This document shows, piece after piece, positions 12,223 through 23,600 of a stretch of 64,000 bases of DNA. How positions within the stretch are numbered: position 1 is the stretch's first letter; every line of letters begins with the position of its first letter. The translations under genes were made by a program, and so were the position numbers. The DNA is from Artocarpus heterophyllus (Eukaryota; Streptophyta; Magnoliopsida; Rosales; Moraceae), in the NCBI GenBank assembly GCA_025403435.1, contig CM046340.1, positions 12,344,091-12,408,090 on the forward strand, read 5' to 3'. Under the pieces are notes generated by a model. That model ran no database searches, had not been told where the DNA came from, and worked only from the letters and a program-made list of their open reading frames with translations.

Positions 12223-14560
12223 ATGACAAAACCTATTCTTGCACTAAAACCAAATGAAGTATATGGAACTATTAGAGCAAGAATCTATAGATTATTGACG
12301 AATAACGACTTCACAACAAGACGTTTAATAAGTCTTCATTGCGTGTTGGTTAATGAGGAGGTAATAATTTTTGTAAACATTGATCATATTATATTATCTC
12401 ATAATTAACAAAAACTTTAATAAAGTAACTAACAATTTTATTCTCCTTATTTACAGCATGAAGCAATTCAAAGATCAGCGCGAGCCCGTGATTCTGACAT
12501 CATTTATCAAAAAATCCAACTGGGTGTAATCTAAGATATTAGCAACCTTTTCGTTAATTAAAATAAATCATAATACAAAGTTGTTCCCCACAATGCAATC
12601 TTGCCCTTTGCACATGCAACATCCTTCATCCCAGTCACAAAAGAGTTGCCACATATCCCACTTCATAAATTCAACTTTGTTGAATTCGATCACCTACAAC
12701 AAAAAATCAGTACCAGCGAAATTTAAGTGGTAATATCCTTTACTAATTTAAACAAACTAAAAGTCTTATTAATTTATAAATATATATTTATTAGAATTTT
12801 TATTTATTTGACATTAGATGTAATTGACATCTTAACAAGTGTTCAAGCAATTGTAAAAACAAATGTAAGTAACAGAACAACTACAAGATGCACTATAATG
12901 ATACAAAATATAAGGGTAAGCAAATTTTACATATATTGTATAATAATTATGTTAAAAAGATTTAATCACTCCTTCAATATTTTTATATCATTCAAAATTC
13001 TTTAGTCTAAATTTTTCTCTCATTTTCCCAACAAAAGTGAACAATTACAGGCTATTATATGGGTAAACAAAGCAGAAGAATTCAATAAAAATATTTTGAA
13101 ATCAATAAATAGACCAGTTGTAGCAACTTTTGCAGCAATTATAAGAAAACAATATCTACGTAATTTTGCAAAATTTTATTGTAAAAATGACATCCATAAA
13201 TACAATTAATATAACCAAACACTAACCATCTTCATCTTCAAAATGTAGGAAATCCATATGTCTCAAGTACTGCAACGACAATCTATTATATTGATCTAGA
13301 TATCCCAGGAACAAAAACATTAAAAACAAGGTAATACAAATTGTATTATAGTATTTTTTTAAGAAAATTACTTTATATTTTTCTTTTTTATTTTACGTTT
13401 TCATCTAATAATTTTCACCTTTTGACACGCGGATTTGCTAATCAAACTCAAGAAATTGATTTCCTACTACCGTCAACAACATCAATACAATCAATTAAAG
13501 AACAAAAACTACACAATAGGAAAACAATCAAAGAGCTAAAAGAATTAGATTCACATAACAATCAGGTTAATTAGTATTAGTAAAAATTAATTTATGAAAT
13601 CCTACTCAAATTAATATTTTTTTTCATTTGCATAGGGTATCAAATTTACAGTCAGGAGTATAATAATTGGATTCTTTACTGATCAAGGCTGGTATTATAA
13701 CTCATGCCTTAAATGCTATCGACAGTTAAAACAAGCAAAAAGTGGATGGTGGTGCGATAATCACGGTAACATGAAACAATGCCCATGCCGTGGTAATACA
13801 CATAACTCATAAATTATTATTAAAATTCATTTATTCTTATAAATTATAATAAATAAGCTACTATACTAATTCCTTATTACAACACTTATAACAGGTATAA
13901 ATTAAATACACAAATCAAAATAACACAGCATACATGATGATCATCATATTTGGATGAGCTGCATAAACACTTATCAAAAAACCACGCTCAAAGTTAACAA
14001 TTGATGAAGGTTTTACTAATTCATCTACAATCCCACCAATAATTGATCAACTCAAAGGACAAACAGAGATATTCTAGGTTTATTTTTGAACAAAAGGAAC
14101 GCTAATGGAAATAGTTGTTTCAAGATATTCAATCTCCAGCACCACCAACACAACTACCAGCCCCTATAACAATAGACTCAAAAACACCAGATCTAAAAAA
14201 ATTGACTACAAGGTAAAACACAATTACTCATTTACATTACACATTTATAAAAATTATATTTAATCTTATTAAATATATCTCTTCATAATATTTTATAATT
14301 TTAGTACCGAAACAAAAATAACAGGTTTATCAAGGAAAATGTCGAAGACTTAGATAACACAACTATCTTTAAATTATTCAATTTCCAATATATATATTTT
14401 TTAACATTTTTAACTTTCTTCCTTTATGTTTTGTCCAATTTTTGTTTTGCAGTGACGAAGAATCAAAAAAAAAGAGAAGGAAAACAAAAGCAATAAAAAT
14501 TAATAACGAACTTTTGAATAAAATAGTAGATCAATCTATGCACACACACATATATATATA
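12223..14560 (+). pseudogene. Decayed RPA70-like (Helitron-type replication protein A) gene
   Basis: Blocks of conserved protein separated by intron-like gaps with GT/AG borders follow the order of plant RPA1-like, DUF223-containing proteins. The first, at 12223-12360, starts MTKPILALKPNEVYGTIRAR (first OB fold). The second, from 12457 to ~12725, includes HATSFIPVTKELPHIPLHKF. Others lie at ~12805-12915 (DVIDILTSVQAI), 13051-13159, 13249-13330 and ~13430-13565. The block at 13636-13792 reads GWYYNSCLKCYRQL...WWCDNHG...QCPC and has the four Cys of the C-terminal zinc ribbon. A basic tail (KKKRRK) is near 14470. RPA binds single-stranded DNA, and such genes are also carried by plant Helitrons. 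The second block has in-frame stops at 12532, 12559 and 12571, and block ~13895 breaks off early, so the gene is dead. No helicase and no convincing Helitron end were seen. Confidence 0.8.
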
Positions 14561-15813
14561 TGTAGACTAATTTAATACTACAATAGTATTTCCAACTTTT
14601 TATATAATACAATAGTATTCTCCGCTGCAACACATAGGTTTTTTGGCTAGTCTAAATCTAAATGTGTACATTTGACGAGATAAATATCTAAAAGTAAAAT
14701 TTCTAACTTAACTTAAAACAGAGGGGATAAAAAGATAAAGATCCTATTTATTAACGTTTAATATTAGTTCTTGATGAGGCTGAAACGCTACGCTTTATTA
14801 TTCGACACAAGTTTCTATGACTTAATGCTAACATTACATTGCGTGTGGGGGCATTTTGATCACGTTTATAGGAATAGCTATAACTGTTTGCGCTACCTAC
14901 ACTTAAAGAAAAAAAAAATTGAAGACAACTTGTAATTATAAGACAAAACATATCTTCCAATCTCATAAACCAACACAATTCTAAGTACTCTCAAAATGCA
15001 TGTCTAGTAATTGGTCGAGACTTCTATGATAAAGAATATCAATTAATAACATTTCTACAATATTCTAAATCTCATGAGAATACAATAAAATCTAAGGTTG
15101 ATTTCAAATGACGGATATTACCAATAGATGGTAAGATATTTTTATTTAGATCATCAATAAATTAGTTTCCTGCATACAAGTTATCGTGCTTTGAAGACAA
15201 GGGAATTAAATGAAATATTACATATAATTTGTGAGTGAGTGGATATATATTATATATGTACGTAAAATCGTAGAAATTAAGTACGCGAACAGGCTGGGGA
15301 GCTGGGAGAATGGAGTTTGCTGGACCCCACGACAAGCGTGACCTGTTTGTGGCTGAGATGATGAGAGACAGCCAACCACTGATGATGGACCCTTTTTGGG
15401 TCCGGATTCGAGATTGCGTATCCTGCTTAACGTGCCCCAATGGACCGACTGAGCTGGTTCCCATTACTAATTTCCAATGCTTGCTTGCAACTGTCAACTC
15501 ATGTGGGTGCAAAAAGAACCTTCCATTCAGCCTTTAACACCCTACTAAAGGACCCTACTAAAGGTCTTGTTCTCTTTGGTTGATTTTTTTGGGACTAATC
15601 CAACATGTGATTTGATTTGCGAGAAGCAGCAATTTACCCCTAAAAATGAATGGACAGTTTTGAGAGAGTAGTTTTGGGTTGATTTTTTCTAGGGTAGGAG
15701 ATGTATATGCCTAGTGGTATGGCCGTTTATGAGACTTTTTAAGATTGAATTTCTGTTTGTTAGAGTTATTAAGAAAAATTATTAATGTTGTATCCCATCT
15801 CTCAATAATCTGA
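14561..15813. other. Intergenic DNA, nothing recognised
   Basis: Includes a (CA)n(TA)n tract at about 14540-14562. A less AT-rich patch at 15290-15535 is open on both strands but matches no family I know and shows no gene structure around it. Confidence 0.5.
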
Positions 15814-15990
15814 GGGGGTGTTTGGCAGTGGTGGAAACCACTCAGTTCCTACCACAATCTTAGTTATGAACAATGTAAAGCTCTCACATGCTACAGTAAC
15901 AATAAAAAAAATATGCTACAGTATAAAACTCTCATATGCTACAGTAAAAGCGGTTCCTACCACTAGTTCCAACCACTTTTCCAAACACCC
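15814..15990. mobile_element. MITE, 'tgctacagta' family, copy 2
   Basis: It opens GGGGGTGTTTGGCAGTGGTGG and closes CCAACCACTTTTCCAAACACCC, with ctctcacatgctacagtaac and catatgctacagtaaaa in the core. It is the cleanest of the family copies and is similar over its full length to 5135-5300. It is non-coding. The target duplication could not be fixed. Confidence 0.8.
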
Positions 15991-16242
15991 TATGAGTCAG
16001 CATTCCACCTCGATGATACCAAAGCTTAGAACTTCGAAATAAATCTAACATAAATCATTTAATAAGCATTGAATGACCGAGAATAATATAATTCTCTTAG
16101 CTCAAGGATACCTTCTAGCTCCATAAGCAAATGTCGATAAGCTCTTAATCCGAGATAATGGTTAAAGGATAAAAGTACACTTCACAAAATAGAATAAGGC
16201 ATCCTCGTCACAAGCCCACAATCGCACAAACTTGTAAAAGTA

Positions 16243-16355
16243 CAAGCTCACAACCTCGTTAGGTTGCGACCTTAGGAGCTCAAAACCTTAGAAGCTCTCG
16301 ACCTTGTGAGGTCGTGACCTTGGAAGCTTGCAGTCTTGTGAGGTTGCAACCTTAG
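16243..16355. repeat. 32-bp minisatellite, left part
   Basis: Diverged tandem units of about 32 bases, each opening aagct and ending gtgaccttgg (for example aagctctcgaccttgtgagg then tcgtgaccttgg). The array is cut by the element at 16356-20645 and continues at 20646. A unit split across the insertion can be read through by removing the element and one copy of the target site. Confidence 0.8.
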
Positions 16356-17114
16356 TGTGACGACCCGCCTTTTCGGGCAGTCACTTTACTTTCATAAACA
16401 TAGTCTCATAAACAGTAATCTTACTTACTTAGTAAGAAAATACTGTAATAAAATTTTTTTTTTCTTTCCTTAAACGTTCCTTAATACTGATGCGACCTCT
16501 GTCGCATTTCAAGTTGAGACATCGCTCAACACTTGTCTTTAAAATCATTTCAAATCGTTTCTCAAAACTTAATAAGAAACACTTATTAAATCATAGCTTA
16601 AAACTTTACTTTATAACTACATAAAACAGTTTATAAACTGTATCTTAAAACTTTTAATACTATTCATAAAACTTATTTTCTTTAAACTTTGAAAACACAA
16701 CATTAAACAATGGAAAACATTTTCTTTGCATAGCGGAAGCAAACAGTGATGGTATCCATACCCAAATCTCGCATCTGTCCTCCGCAGCACCCAGCTCTTC
16801 TAACGGGTCCCATTGGTCACCCATAAATTTCCTACAGCATGAAAAACTTTTAATGAGCTTTCGCTCAGCAAGTTCAAACATAATCTCACAAAGCATTTAA
16901 ACATGCTTTAAAACTTTTCTCATGAAAACTTTTCTCTTGAAACGTTCTTCATGAACGTTTTCCATAAACATTTATGAAATATTTTTCATAAACGTTTTCC
17001 TTAAACATTTCTAAAAACGTTCTTCATAAACGTCTTTCATAGAACATTTCTGAAAACGTTTTTCATAAAACATTTCTGAAACGTTTTGCATAAACGTTTT
17101 TCGTAAAACATTTC

Positions 17115-17591
17115 TTCAACGTTTTTCTTAAAACGTCATTCGTAAACCTTTTCTTGCAAACATGAAATGTTTTTCATAAACATTTAATGTAAAACCTTTC
17201 CTCTTAAAACATTTCTTGAACGTTTTTTTTCTTAAAACGTCGTTCATAAACCGTCTCTTGAAAACATGAAAATGTTTTTCATAAACACTTGTCATAAAAC
17301 ATTTCTCTGAATGTTTTCCATAACATAGCATATAAACATTTCGTAAACATTTCTTGAATGTTTTTCAACGTTTTTCTTAAAACGTCATTCGTAAACCTTT
17401 TCTTGCAAACATGAAATGTTTTTCATAAACATTTAATGTAAAACCTTTCCTCTTAAAACATTTCTTGAACGTTTTTTTTCTTAAAACGTCGTTCATAAAC
17501 CGTCTCTTGAAAACATGAAAATGTTTTTCATAAACACTTGTCATAAAACATTTCTCTGAATGTTTTCCATAACATAGCATATAAACATTTC
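17115..17591. repeat. 228-bp direct repeat, period 249, in an AACGTTTT-rich array
   Basis: Positions 17115-17342 and 17364-17591 appear identical base for base and are offset by 249. Both sit in a longer degenerate array (about 16900-17600) of the words aaacgtttt, cataaac and acatttct. The identity stands out against the diverged units around it and points to a recent local duplication or gene conversion. Confidence 0.9.
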
Positions 17592-17989
17592 ATGAAAGGC
17601 ATTCAAGCAACATTAGAATGCATGACTTCATTTATGCTCAATTATTAACTTTAATTATGAGCCTTTTATGAACATTCTATAAACTTAAATATTCATTTCT
17701 TTCTCAATCTTTATTCTTGTTCCTTAACTTTCTTTATCTTGTAACCTTCATTTTCCTTACTTTACTTTAGTGTTCGTACCAACTCATTAATCATGAGATC
17801 GTAAACATGATGCTTCCCTTGTGGAAGACTTGAGACCATCAAACCTTGAGGTCTTGTACCTCACCTTTAGGAGGTCAAACTTAAATTTTACTTTATTACC
17901 TCATAACAAAGAGGCTGGTACGACACTTTCCTTTTTATCTTTACGTTACCCTCTTATTAACTTTAGTGAGCATTTCAAATGCAATCACA

Positions 17990-18480
17990 TCATATGCAAT
18001 ACACTTGCAATTCATAGCTTATACTATAAAACCAATTGCATAATAAATGCAACTCATTGCATAACAAATGCAACATAAAATGTAAACACATTTTGCAAAT
18101 CATAACTTGTATTCTAACACTCATTGCATAACAAATGCAACATATAATGCAAATACATTTTGTAAGTCATAATTTGTATTCTGGAATTTATTGCACCACA
18201 ATTGCAACTCATTGCATACAAATGCATCATAAAGCTTATAACTTAAACTATAAAACATTTTGCATTGTCATAATGCAAAACATACTTTCAATACCTTGAA
18301 AATCATAACTTAAACTTTTAAATAACGTTATGCATATCAATATGCAAATAAACCTTTAACATAACGATTGCAAATTCATTGCAAATCTTTTTCTTGAACT
18401 TTAAAACTTCTTGCATAATAAATGCAAACATACTTTAAAAACAACTTGCTTAACAATTGCAAACACATTTGCAAACATAT
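17990..18480. repeat. Degenerate tandem array built on ttgcat/atgcaa
   Basis: Units of roughly 66-70 bases with cattgcataacaaatgcaac, then acattttgcaaatcataact, and then attct recur with drift. Many units contain the palindromic pair ttgcat and atgcaa. The array lies inside the 4.3-kb LTR-like element. Confidence 0.75.
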
Positions 18481-19448
18481 AAATAAGCATTTAAAAATCA
18501 TTTACTTCATGCTGTAGGTGAGGTTTGAAACTTACCCAAACTATGCTCTAGCGTTCTCTATTCCGTTCCTTTCTCGTTCCTTTTCCTTCCATTGGTCGGC
18601 CTCTGTGTCCTGATCAAACGACAACCGACTCATTAATTAACTTTCTTTATTATCAATCCACTCGATTGATAATAAAACGTAAACATTAATCATTCTTTCC
18701 TTATTCATAACTTGGTATACTATCGGTCTACCATTCTCTTACTCAACCTTACAAACTGTCAGTTTACATTTCCTTTATTTAGCCTTGTAACCCACCGGGG
18801 TTACTTTTCCTTTTAACTTTGTAACCCATCGGTTACCTCTCGTTTACTTAAAACATTCCTCGTTAAATCTTGATCTCACATGACCGTTACGTTACTTAAC
18901 GTATCACGGAACATTTTCCATCTAATAACATTATGCTAAATCGGAGTGTTCGACTCCGTTCTAGCCGTTTCCTTAAAAATGACGATTTTACCCTTAACGG
19001 GTTTTTTCGTCACCTTGTAACGTTATAAAACCTATTCTCATATAAAACAGTGTAACAATCACTGATCATGCATTTCATAAATTTCTATGAAAGCATCTAA
19101 AACAGTTCATATTGCAGTCGAGATTCCTACTTACTTGAACTCCAAGCTAAGCAGATCCAGTTGTATCTCGCTGCATCTACAGTATGTGAAGCATCCTCTG
19201 CAGTGCTCCTCGAGCGACCATAAATGGCTAGGAATGCTTCCTGGAGATCATTCATTCTTGAAACATCATTCTGGACTCCGATACTACTGTTTGAATCGCC
19301 TCGATCCGCGTGCAGTTGGTACCGGATGATTTTCATCGGAGTGGAATTAGCTCGAACGGAGGTCACCATTGCGTTCAGAGCGTCGAAACGAGTCGGGAGG
19401 CGGTCTCGGATCTTCGATCGGAGGTCCGGATCACAAAATCTCATTTTA

Positions 19449-19508
19449 CCCTTTGACCGGCCGTTGACCGGCGTTGACCGCCGTTGACCGGGCGTTGACC
19501 GGCGGCGG
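19449..19508. repeat. Short GC-rich tandem array of cgttgaccg
   Basis: Five TTGACC words in about 45 bases, spaced 8-11 apart (ttgaccggc, cgttgaccg, ggcgttgacc). TTGAC[CT] is the core of the W-box bound by WRKY factors. Whether this matters in the element is inference. Confidence 0.8.
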
Positions 19509-20466
19509 TTGGCTCCGTTGAGGGCTGAGCTCGAGCCTACCCCCCCTAATTCGACCCTCCTGAGTCGATTGGTGGGGTCAATTTCACCCAATTCGGCCTC
19601 CATCTGCTCCAATCGAGGATGGATTTCACGGCTAACACCGGCGGCTCCGATCTCGGTCCTCCGGCGACGGTAGCCCAAAATTGACTTGGGCGTTTTCTTC
19701 CCCGTGACCCTCTGAGCATTTCCCCTATGGTGGGGTAGCTCAACACCACGTGGAACGGCGGCTCCACCTCCTCACGGCGGTGCTCCACGGTGGACCTTGG
19801 TTCTCCGCCTTCTCGCGGTGTTTCCCCAAAATTGAGGTGTTGGGAAGCTTCCTCTCGGTCCTCTGAACGTGTTTGTGCCTTCAATTTGGCACAAAACGGC
19901 CTAAAATGGCCAACCCAACCTCACCCACGTCGACGGTGGCGGGTGCCTTCGTTCTCCGGCGAGGGGCGGCGGAACGGAGCAATTGACCGAGGGGTCTTGC
20001 TCGCCGTCGCCCTCTGATCGTTTTGGCACTGGCGGTGTGCCACACCGCCACCAGGCACGACGGCTGCGACGGTGGCTCCACGACGGCGACGGGGCAGCTC
20101 CGGCGAAGCCTTTCCAGCCAAAATTGAGCTGGAAAATTGGTACCATCTTGTTCCTCTCCTCACACTGAGTCCATAGACACCAAAATCACGTTGATTGGTG
20201 GTCGGACGGCCGAGAAACGACGTCGGGAAAAAATGGGTTTCGCCGCCACTTTGGGCGGCGCGTGGGCCCTCCTCCCGCGGCTATTTGGGTGGCACGACAC
20301 CTCGTTGGACTCAGCTCAACGAGAGCTTCCCACTGGTATGGGAGGTGTCGAAAAATAACGCCGGAATCTCAAACGAGATTTGAGGAGAGAGAGAGAGAAA
20401 ATGTAGAGAGAGAAAGTAGAGAGAGAAAGTCGAGTTTGTGATATTTTCTGATTTTTTTTTTCTTTT

Positions 20467-20474
20467 CTTTTATA
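20467..20474 (-). promoter_or_regulatory. TATA box of the LTR-like element
   Basis: The minus strand reads TATAAAAG. It is followed downstream on that strand by repeated CTCTCTCT tracts (20380-20430) and then the GC-rich leader. It lies about 175 bases inside the element's minus-strand 5' end, a reasonable place for an LTR promoter. Confidence 0.55.
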
Positions 20475-20645
20475 AAAAGTATAAGATAAAATTGTGGTCC
20501 ACACAATTCAATTCTTATACTGCATTACTCTAACACTGTATAATTTTCCATCTTATTATACAGTATTTTTCTTTAATTGTACTTTGTCTTAACATAATCT
20601 TTAATTTAATGCATTTTTAATGCACTAAAAATCTCGGGTGTTACA

Positions 20646-20742
20646 CTTAGGCACTCGAAACCTTGGAAGCTCTTACCCTTGTGAACTTGTGACCTTGGAA
20701 GCTCACAGCCTTGTGAAGTTGTGATCTTGAAAGCTTGTGGCC
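20646..20742. repeat. 32-bp minisatellite, right part
   Basis: Continuation of the array at 16243-16355: the units aagctcttacccttgtgaac and aagctcacagccttgtgaag each end in gtgaccttgg or gtgatcttga. The first five bases are the right copy of the CTTAG target duplication. Confidence 0.8.
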
Positions 20743-21737
20743 ACATAAATTTAATAAATTCGAGATTTATCTTGTAAGTTTCAAAATTAATCATATGATC
20801 AAATTTAGTAAATATGAAATTTAAAAGATTTACTCCTATAAACTGTAGATGTATACATTATTATTATTATTATTATTATTATTATCATCATCATCTTCTT
20901 TCGTTGACATTATATTTATCTTTTTTTAGTTGATAAACTCATTTTCTACTCTTATAAAAATTTTTAAAAAATAAAAATATTATTATTGACAATTGTTAAA
21001 AATGTACTATTTATTACTAAGAAATTCAAACCTAAGCTATTAGCTATAATTTTTTCAATATTTTATTGCAAAAAAGACAGCATTCTATGACACGAATAGT
21101 AATTATTAGTAACCGTATGCATTACATCGTAATATAGTAATAGCTTGTCATGATATTAAATTGGAAAGCCCCCCGGTATCCTACCACAATACTTTTTAGT
21201 AGCCCACTATGACACTCAAAGTTACATTAAGCAGCAATTTTTGGTTGGTGACTGCTAGTATGCAACCATGATAATTGGAGACAACCCGATAAGATACAAA
21301 ATATTCTAGTAAGCAGCAATCGTCAATCGTGCTACGACCCCCAAACCATTTAAAAAATCACAAAAATTACCACAATATTTGAATTTTGCAAACTCCATAA
21401 AAGAATTACAAAACACACACGCACCAAAGACCCAAAAAAAAAAAAGCAAAACAAAACAAGAACAAAAACCACAAGAAATCACAAAAAATGTAGGATGTAT
21501 TTTGGGATTTAAATTTAAATTTAGCTATGAATTTATCTCGTAAGAGTATTTCAAATTTAGTTAATATTATCTTTTTGTTAGCTTTGATCTTCAAAATATT
21601 TTAAAATGTAATTTTGTTTCATAGAGTTGATGGTTGATTAATGATATTTAAAAGAGAAGTTACACAAAGTGTCAGATTTTTTTTAAACTAATAATAAATT
21701 ATGTCAGAAGTTTTAAGAAGATGAAATAAATAGTATA
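20743..21737. other. AT-rich intergenic DNA with (ATT)n microsatellite
   Basis: Trinucleotide run (tta)n then (tca)n at about 20856-20896. Nothing else was recognised. Confidence 0.6.
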
Positions 21738-21838
21738 TCTTGTTTGGTTCGAGTATTTGAATGAAGATTTAAATTTTTATGAGAGAAAATACTTAACAAA
21801 ATAATTTAAATCGTGATTCAAACCACGAAACAAACGCA
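21738..21838. mobile_element. Short MITE with TGTTTGGTTCGAG ends
   Basis: A ~100-bp element. The left end TTGTTTGGTTCGAGTATTTG is an imperfect complement of the right end GATTCAAACCACGAAACAAA. Related but incomplete copies are at about 41419-41517 (tttggtacgagtatttgag) and 53449-53535 (aggtttgaatagaaattt). Tourist-like by its ends. Non-coding. Confidence 0.65.
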
Positions 21839-21849
21839 CTCTTCACGTC

Positions 21850-22480
21850 AAATCTTTATTTTTGTTTCATTGTCTCTCCATTTTTTTTCTTCCTTTCCTC
21901 TTTTCTTTTCCTTCTTCATTTCTCGCTATGCCCTCTCTCTATTATCGATCTCTTTTTCCGATCTGCTCTCCGTCTTCCTCGACAGCGCAGATATGGTCGT
22001 CCGCCATAGTCGACAAATACCTTCACCTCCATGACGGCCGTCTGTCTCGCGATCATCGATCGGTCTCTCTCTTCTGAGACGAAATCCATGACTTGTACGA
22101 AGCCCTGTTGTCCAAAACTCTCATAATCATTCCTAAAGCAAAAGATTGCGACGCCATTGCCGTTCCTTTTCGTCCGTGACGAGGAAGACGATGAGTACCT
22201 CCGAAATGCCTCGTCTGCAATTTAGTCCATCTGATCCATCCCAATCTCCAGCACCTCATGGATCGCCGCGGCGGAGCTCGGTATGACAGAATTGGAATCA
22301 AAGATCAAAGCCATTGTTGAGAAGCGTACGAAGATCGAAAGGTAGTGAAATTAAAAAAGAAGAGCTTGGCCATTTCTGGTTTGGTTTGGATTTCGTCTCA
22401 GGAGATTCTGACGGTGATGACAAGGGACATTGGCGTTCGGTTTGAAGGCGCATGGACAGATTCGGATTTAGTGCAGCAAA
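21850..22480 (+). pseudogene. Gene-like relic of unknown family
   Basis: This patch has much more balanced base composition than its surroundings, with a CT-rich leader-like start (21860-21940) followed by coding-like DNA. Segments of protein-like text lie in different frames: DEIHDLYEALLSKTLIIIP near 22080-22135, and ELGMTELESKIKAIVEKRTK near 22275-22335, followed by a possible GT donor at 22342. Stops and frame changes separate the parts. I do not recognise the family. It may be a truncated gene fragment carried by a transposon. Confidence 0.4.
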
Positions 22481-22939
22481 TCAGCTTTATGCATTTGTCT
22501 CTCTTTTTTTTTATGCCTAAAAATTTTGTGATGCTTTGCAAAAGAATTTTTTGCATTTTTCGGTTCTTTTTATTCATTCATTTATTTATTTATTTTAACA
22601 ATATCTCCATTGGTGTTGTTCTGATAGTGAAATTTTCAGGGATTGTTTCAAAATTTTTAAAAATATTTTTACATGTTTTTCAATGCAAAAATTTTAAAAA
22701 CATTTTGAACACAATTTTTTAAAAATTCTCATTTTTCAAATAGAAATATTTTTACATATTTTGAAAACAATATCAAACAACCCCTTAGTGTTTTTGTTAG
22801 TTTGTTCTTGATAGATTTACCGGTAAAAACAGTATTTCTGGTTGGCTACGGTATCAAAATCATTTCAATAATTTTATGGTTTTTTTGGTAAATAAGTGTA
22901 TGCATATGCGAATATGATATTTACATGTGCATATTATAT

Positions 22940-23600
22940 TTCCCCAGCAGTCGGCGGTCCGGAAAACTCGTCAATGAAATTTTATATTTATGTTGTAGTA
23001 TAATATTACAATGTTAATACTGTATTTTTTGGCCGTTGGGGTCCAATGAAATCGTAGGTGAAATTTTGTATTTACACAATAATACAGTATAATCGAACAA
23101 ATACTGTATTTTTTAACCGCCGGTGGTCCGACGAAGTCTCTGATGAATTTTTATATTTACACGGTAGTATATTATTACCAAAGTAATACTGTATTTTTGG
23201 ACCCTAAGTGAAATTTTTTTATTTTTACGGTAATGCTATATTTTTAGGTTGCTGACGGTTCAACGAAGTCGTTGATGAACTTTTGTATTTACACGGTAAT
23301 ATAGTATTACTAGAGTAATACAGTATTACTAGAGTAATATTATATTTCCCAGCTATCAACAGTTAGGCGAAGTCACAGGTGAAATTTTAATTTACATAGT
23401 AAGGCAATATTACCATAGTGATATTGTATTTTTTAACTGCCTGCGATTAGAATTTTTGTATTTAAACTATAATACAGTATTATTAAAGTAATTTTGTACT
23501 TCTCAGTCATAGACACTTTTGGTGAATTCTTGTGTATACATGGCAATTTTTTATTACCAAAATAATATTGTATTGTTCGGTCGCTGATAATGTCAGTGTG
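22940..23600. repeat. Diverged tandem array, ~80-90-bp unit
   Basis: About eight units. Each pairs a GC-richer phrase (ggcggtccgac/gccgttggggtcc/ctgacggttcaacg, then gaagtcgctgatgaa) with an AT-rich phrase (tttttatatttacacggtaat, then agtattac and agtaatactgtatttt). Unit starts fall near 22951, 23030, 23118, 23250, 23350, 23433, 23500 and 23580. No open frame spans it. Confidence 0.8.

Larger units (their letters stand above)
16356..20645 (-). mobile_element. 4.3-kb LTR-like element (probable solo LTR or LARD-type)
   Basis: The element begins TGTGACGACCCGCC and ends CTCGGGTGTTACA, so it has TG...CA ends. It is flanked by a perfect 5-bp duplication CTTAG (16351-16355 and 20646-20650), the hallmark of LTR retrotransposon integration. 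Read on the minus strand it starts TGTAACACCCGAG and has a TATA box, then a CT-rich stretch, then a GC-rich leader: the layout of an LTR promoter. No gag or pol domain, primer binding site or second LTR was seen, so a solo LTR of a large Ty3-type element or a non-coding LARD fits best. It contains several internal tandem repeats, listed separately. Open frames in its GC-rich part (19.1-20.2 kb) match nothing known. Confidence 0.8.

Noticed and set aside
15162..15537. Opposed open frames of 75-116 codons
   Set aside because: Neither strand shows a known domain, a splice context or a promoter; the patch is merely less AT-rich.
17128..17580. Two identical 67-codon minus-strand frames
   Set aside because: They are by-products of the 228-bp direct repeat in a tandem array, not genes.
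17100..18500. CRISPR-like regular repeats
   Set aside because: The units are diverged tandem repeats without unique spacers, in a plant genome context.
19127..20170. Overlapping long open frames on both strands in the GC-rich part of the LTR-like element
   Set aside because: High GC content removes stops in several frames at once. The text is Arg/Pro/Gly-rich, matches no transposon or host protein I know, and lies in the leader of the element.
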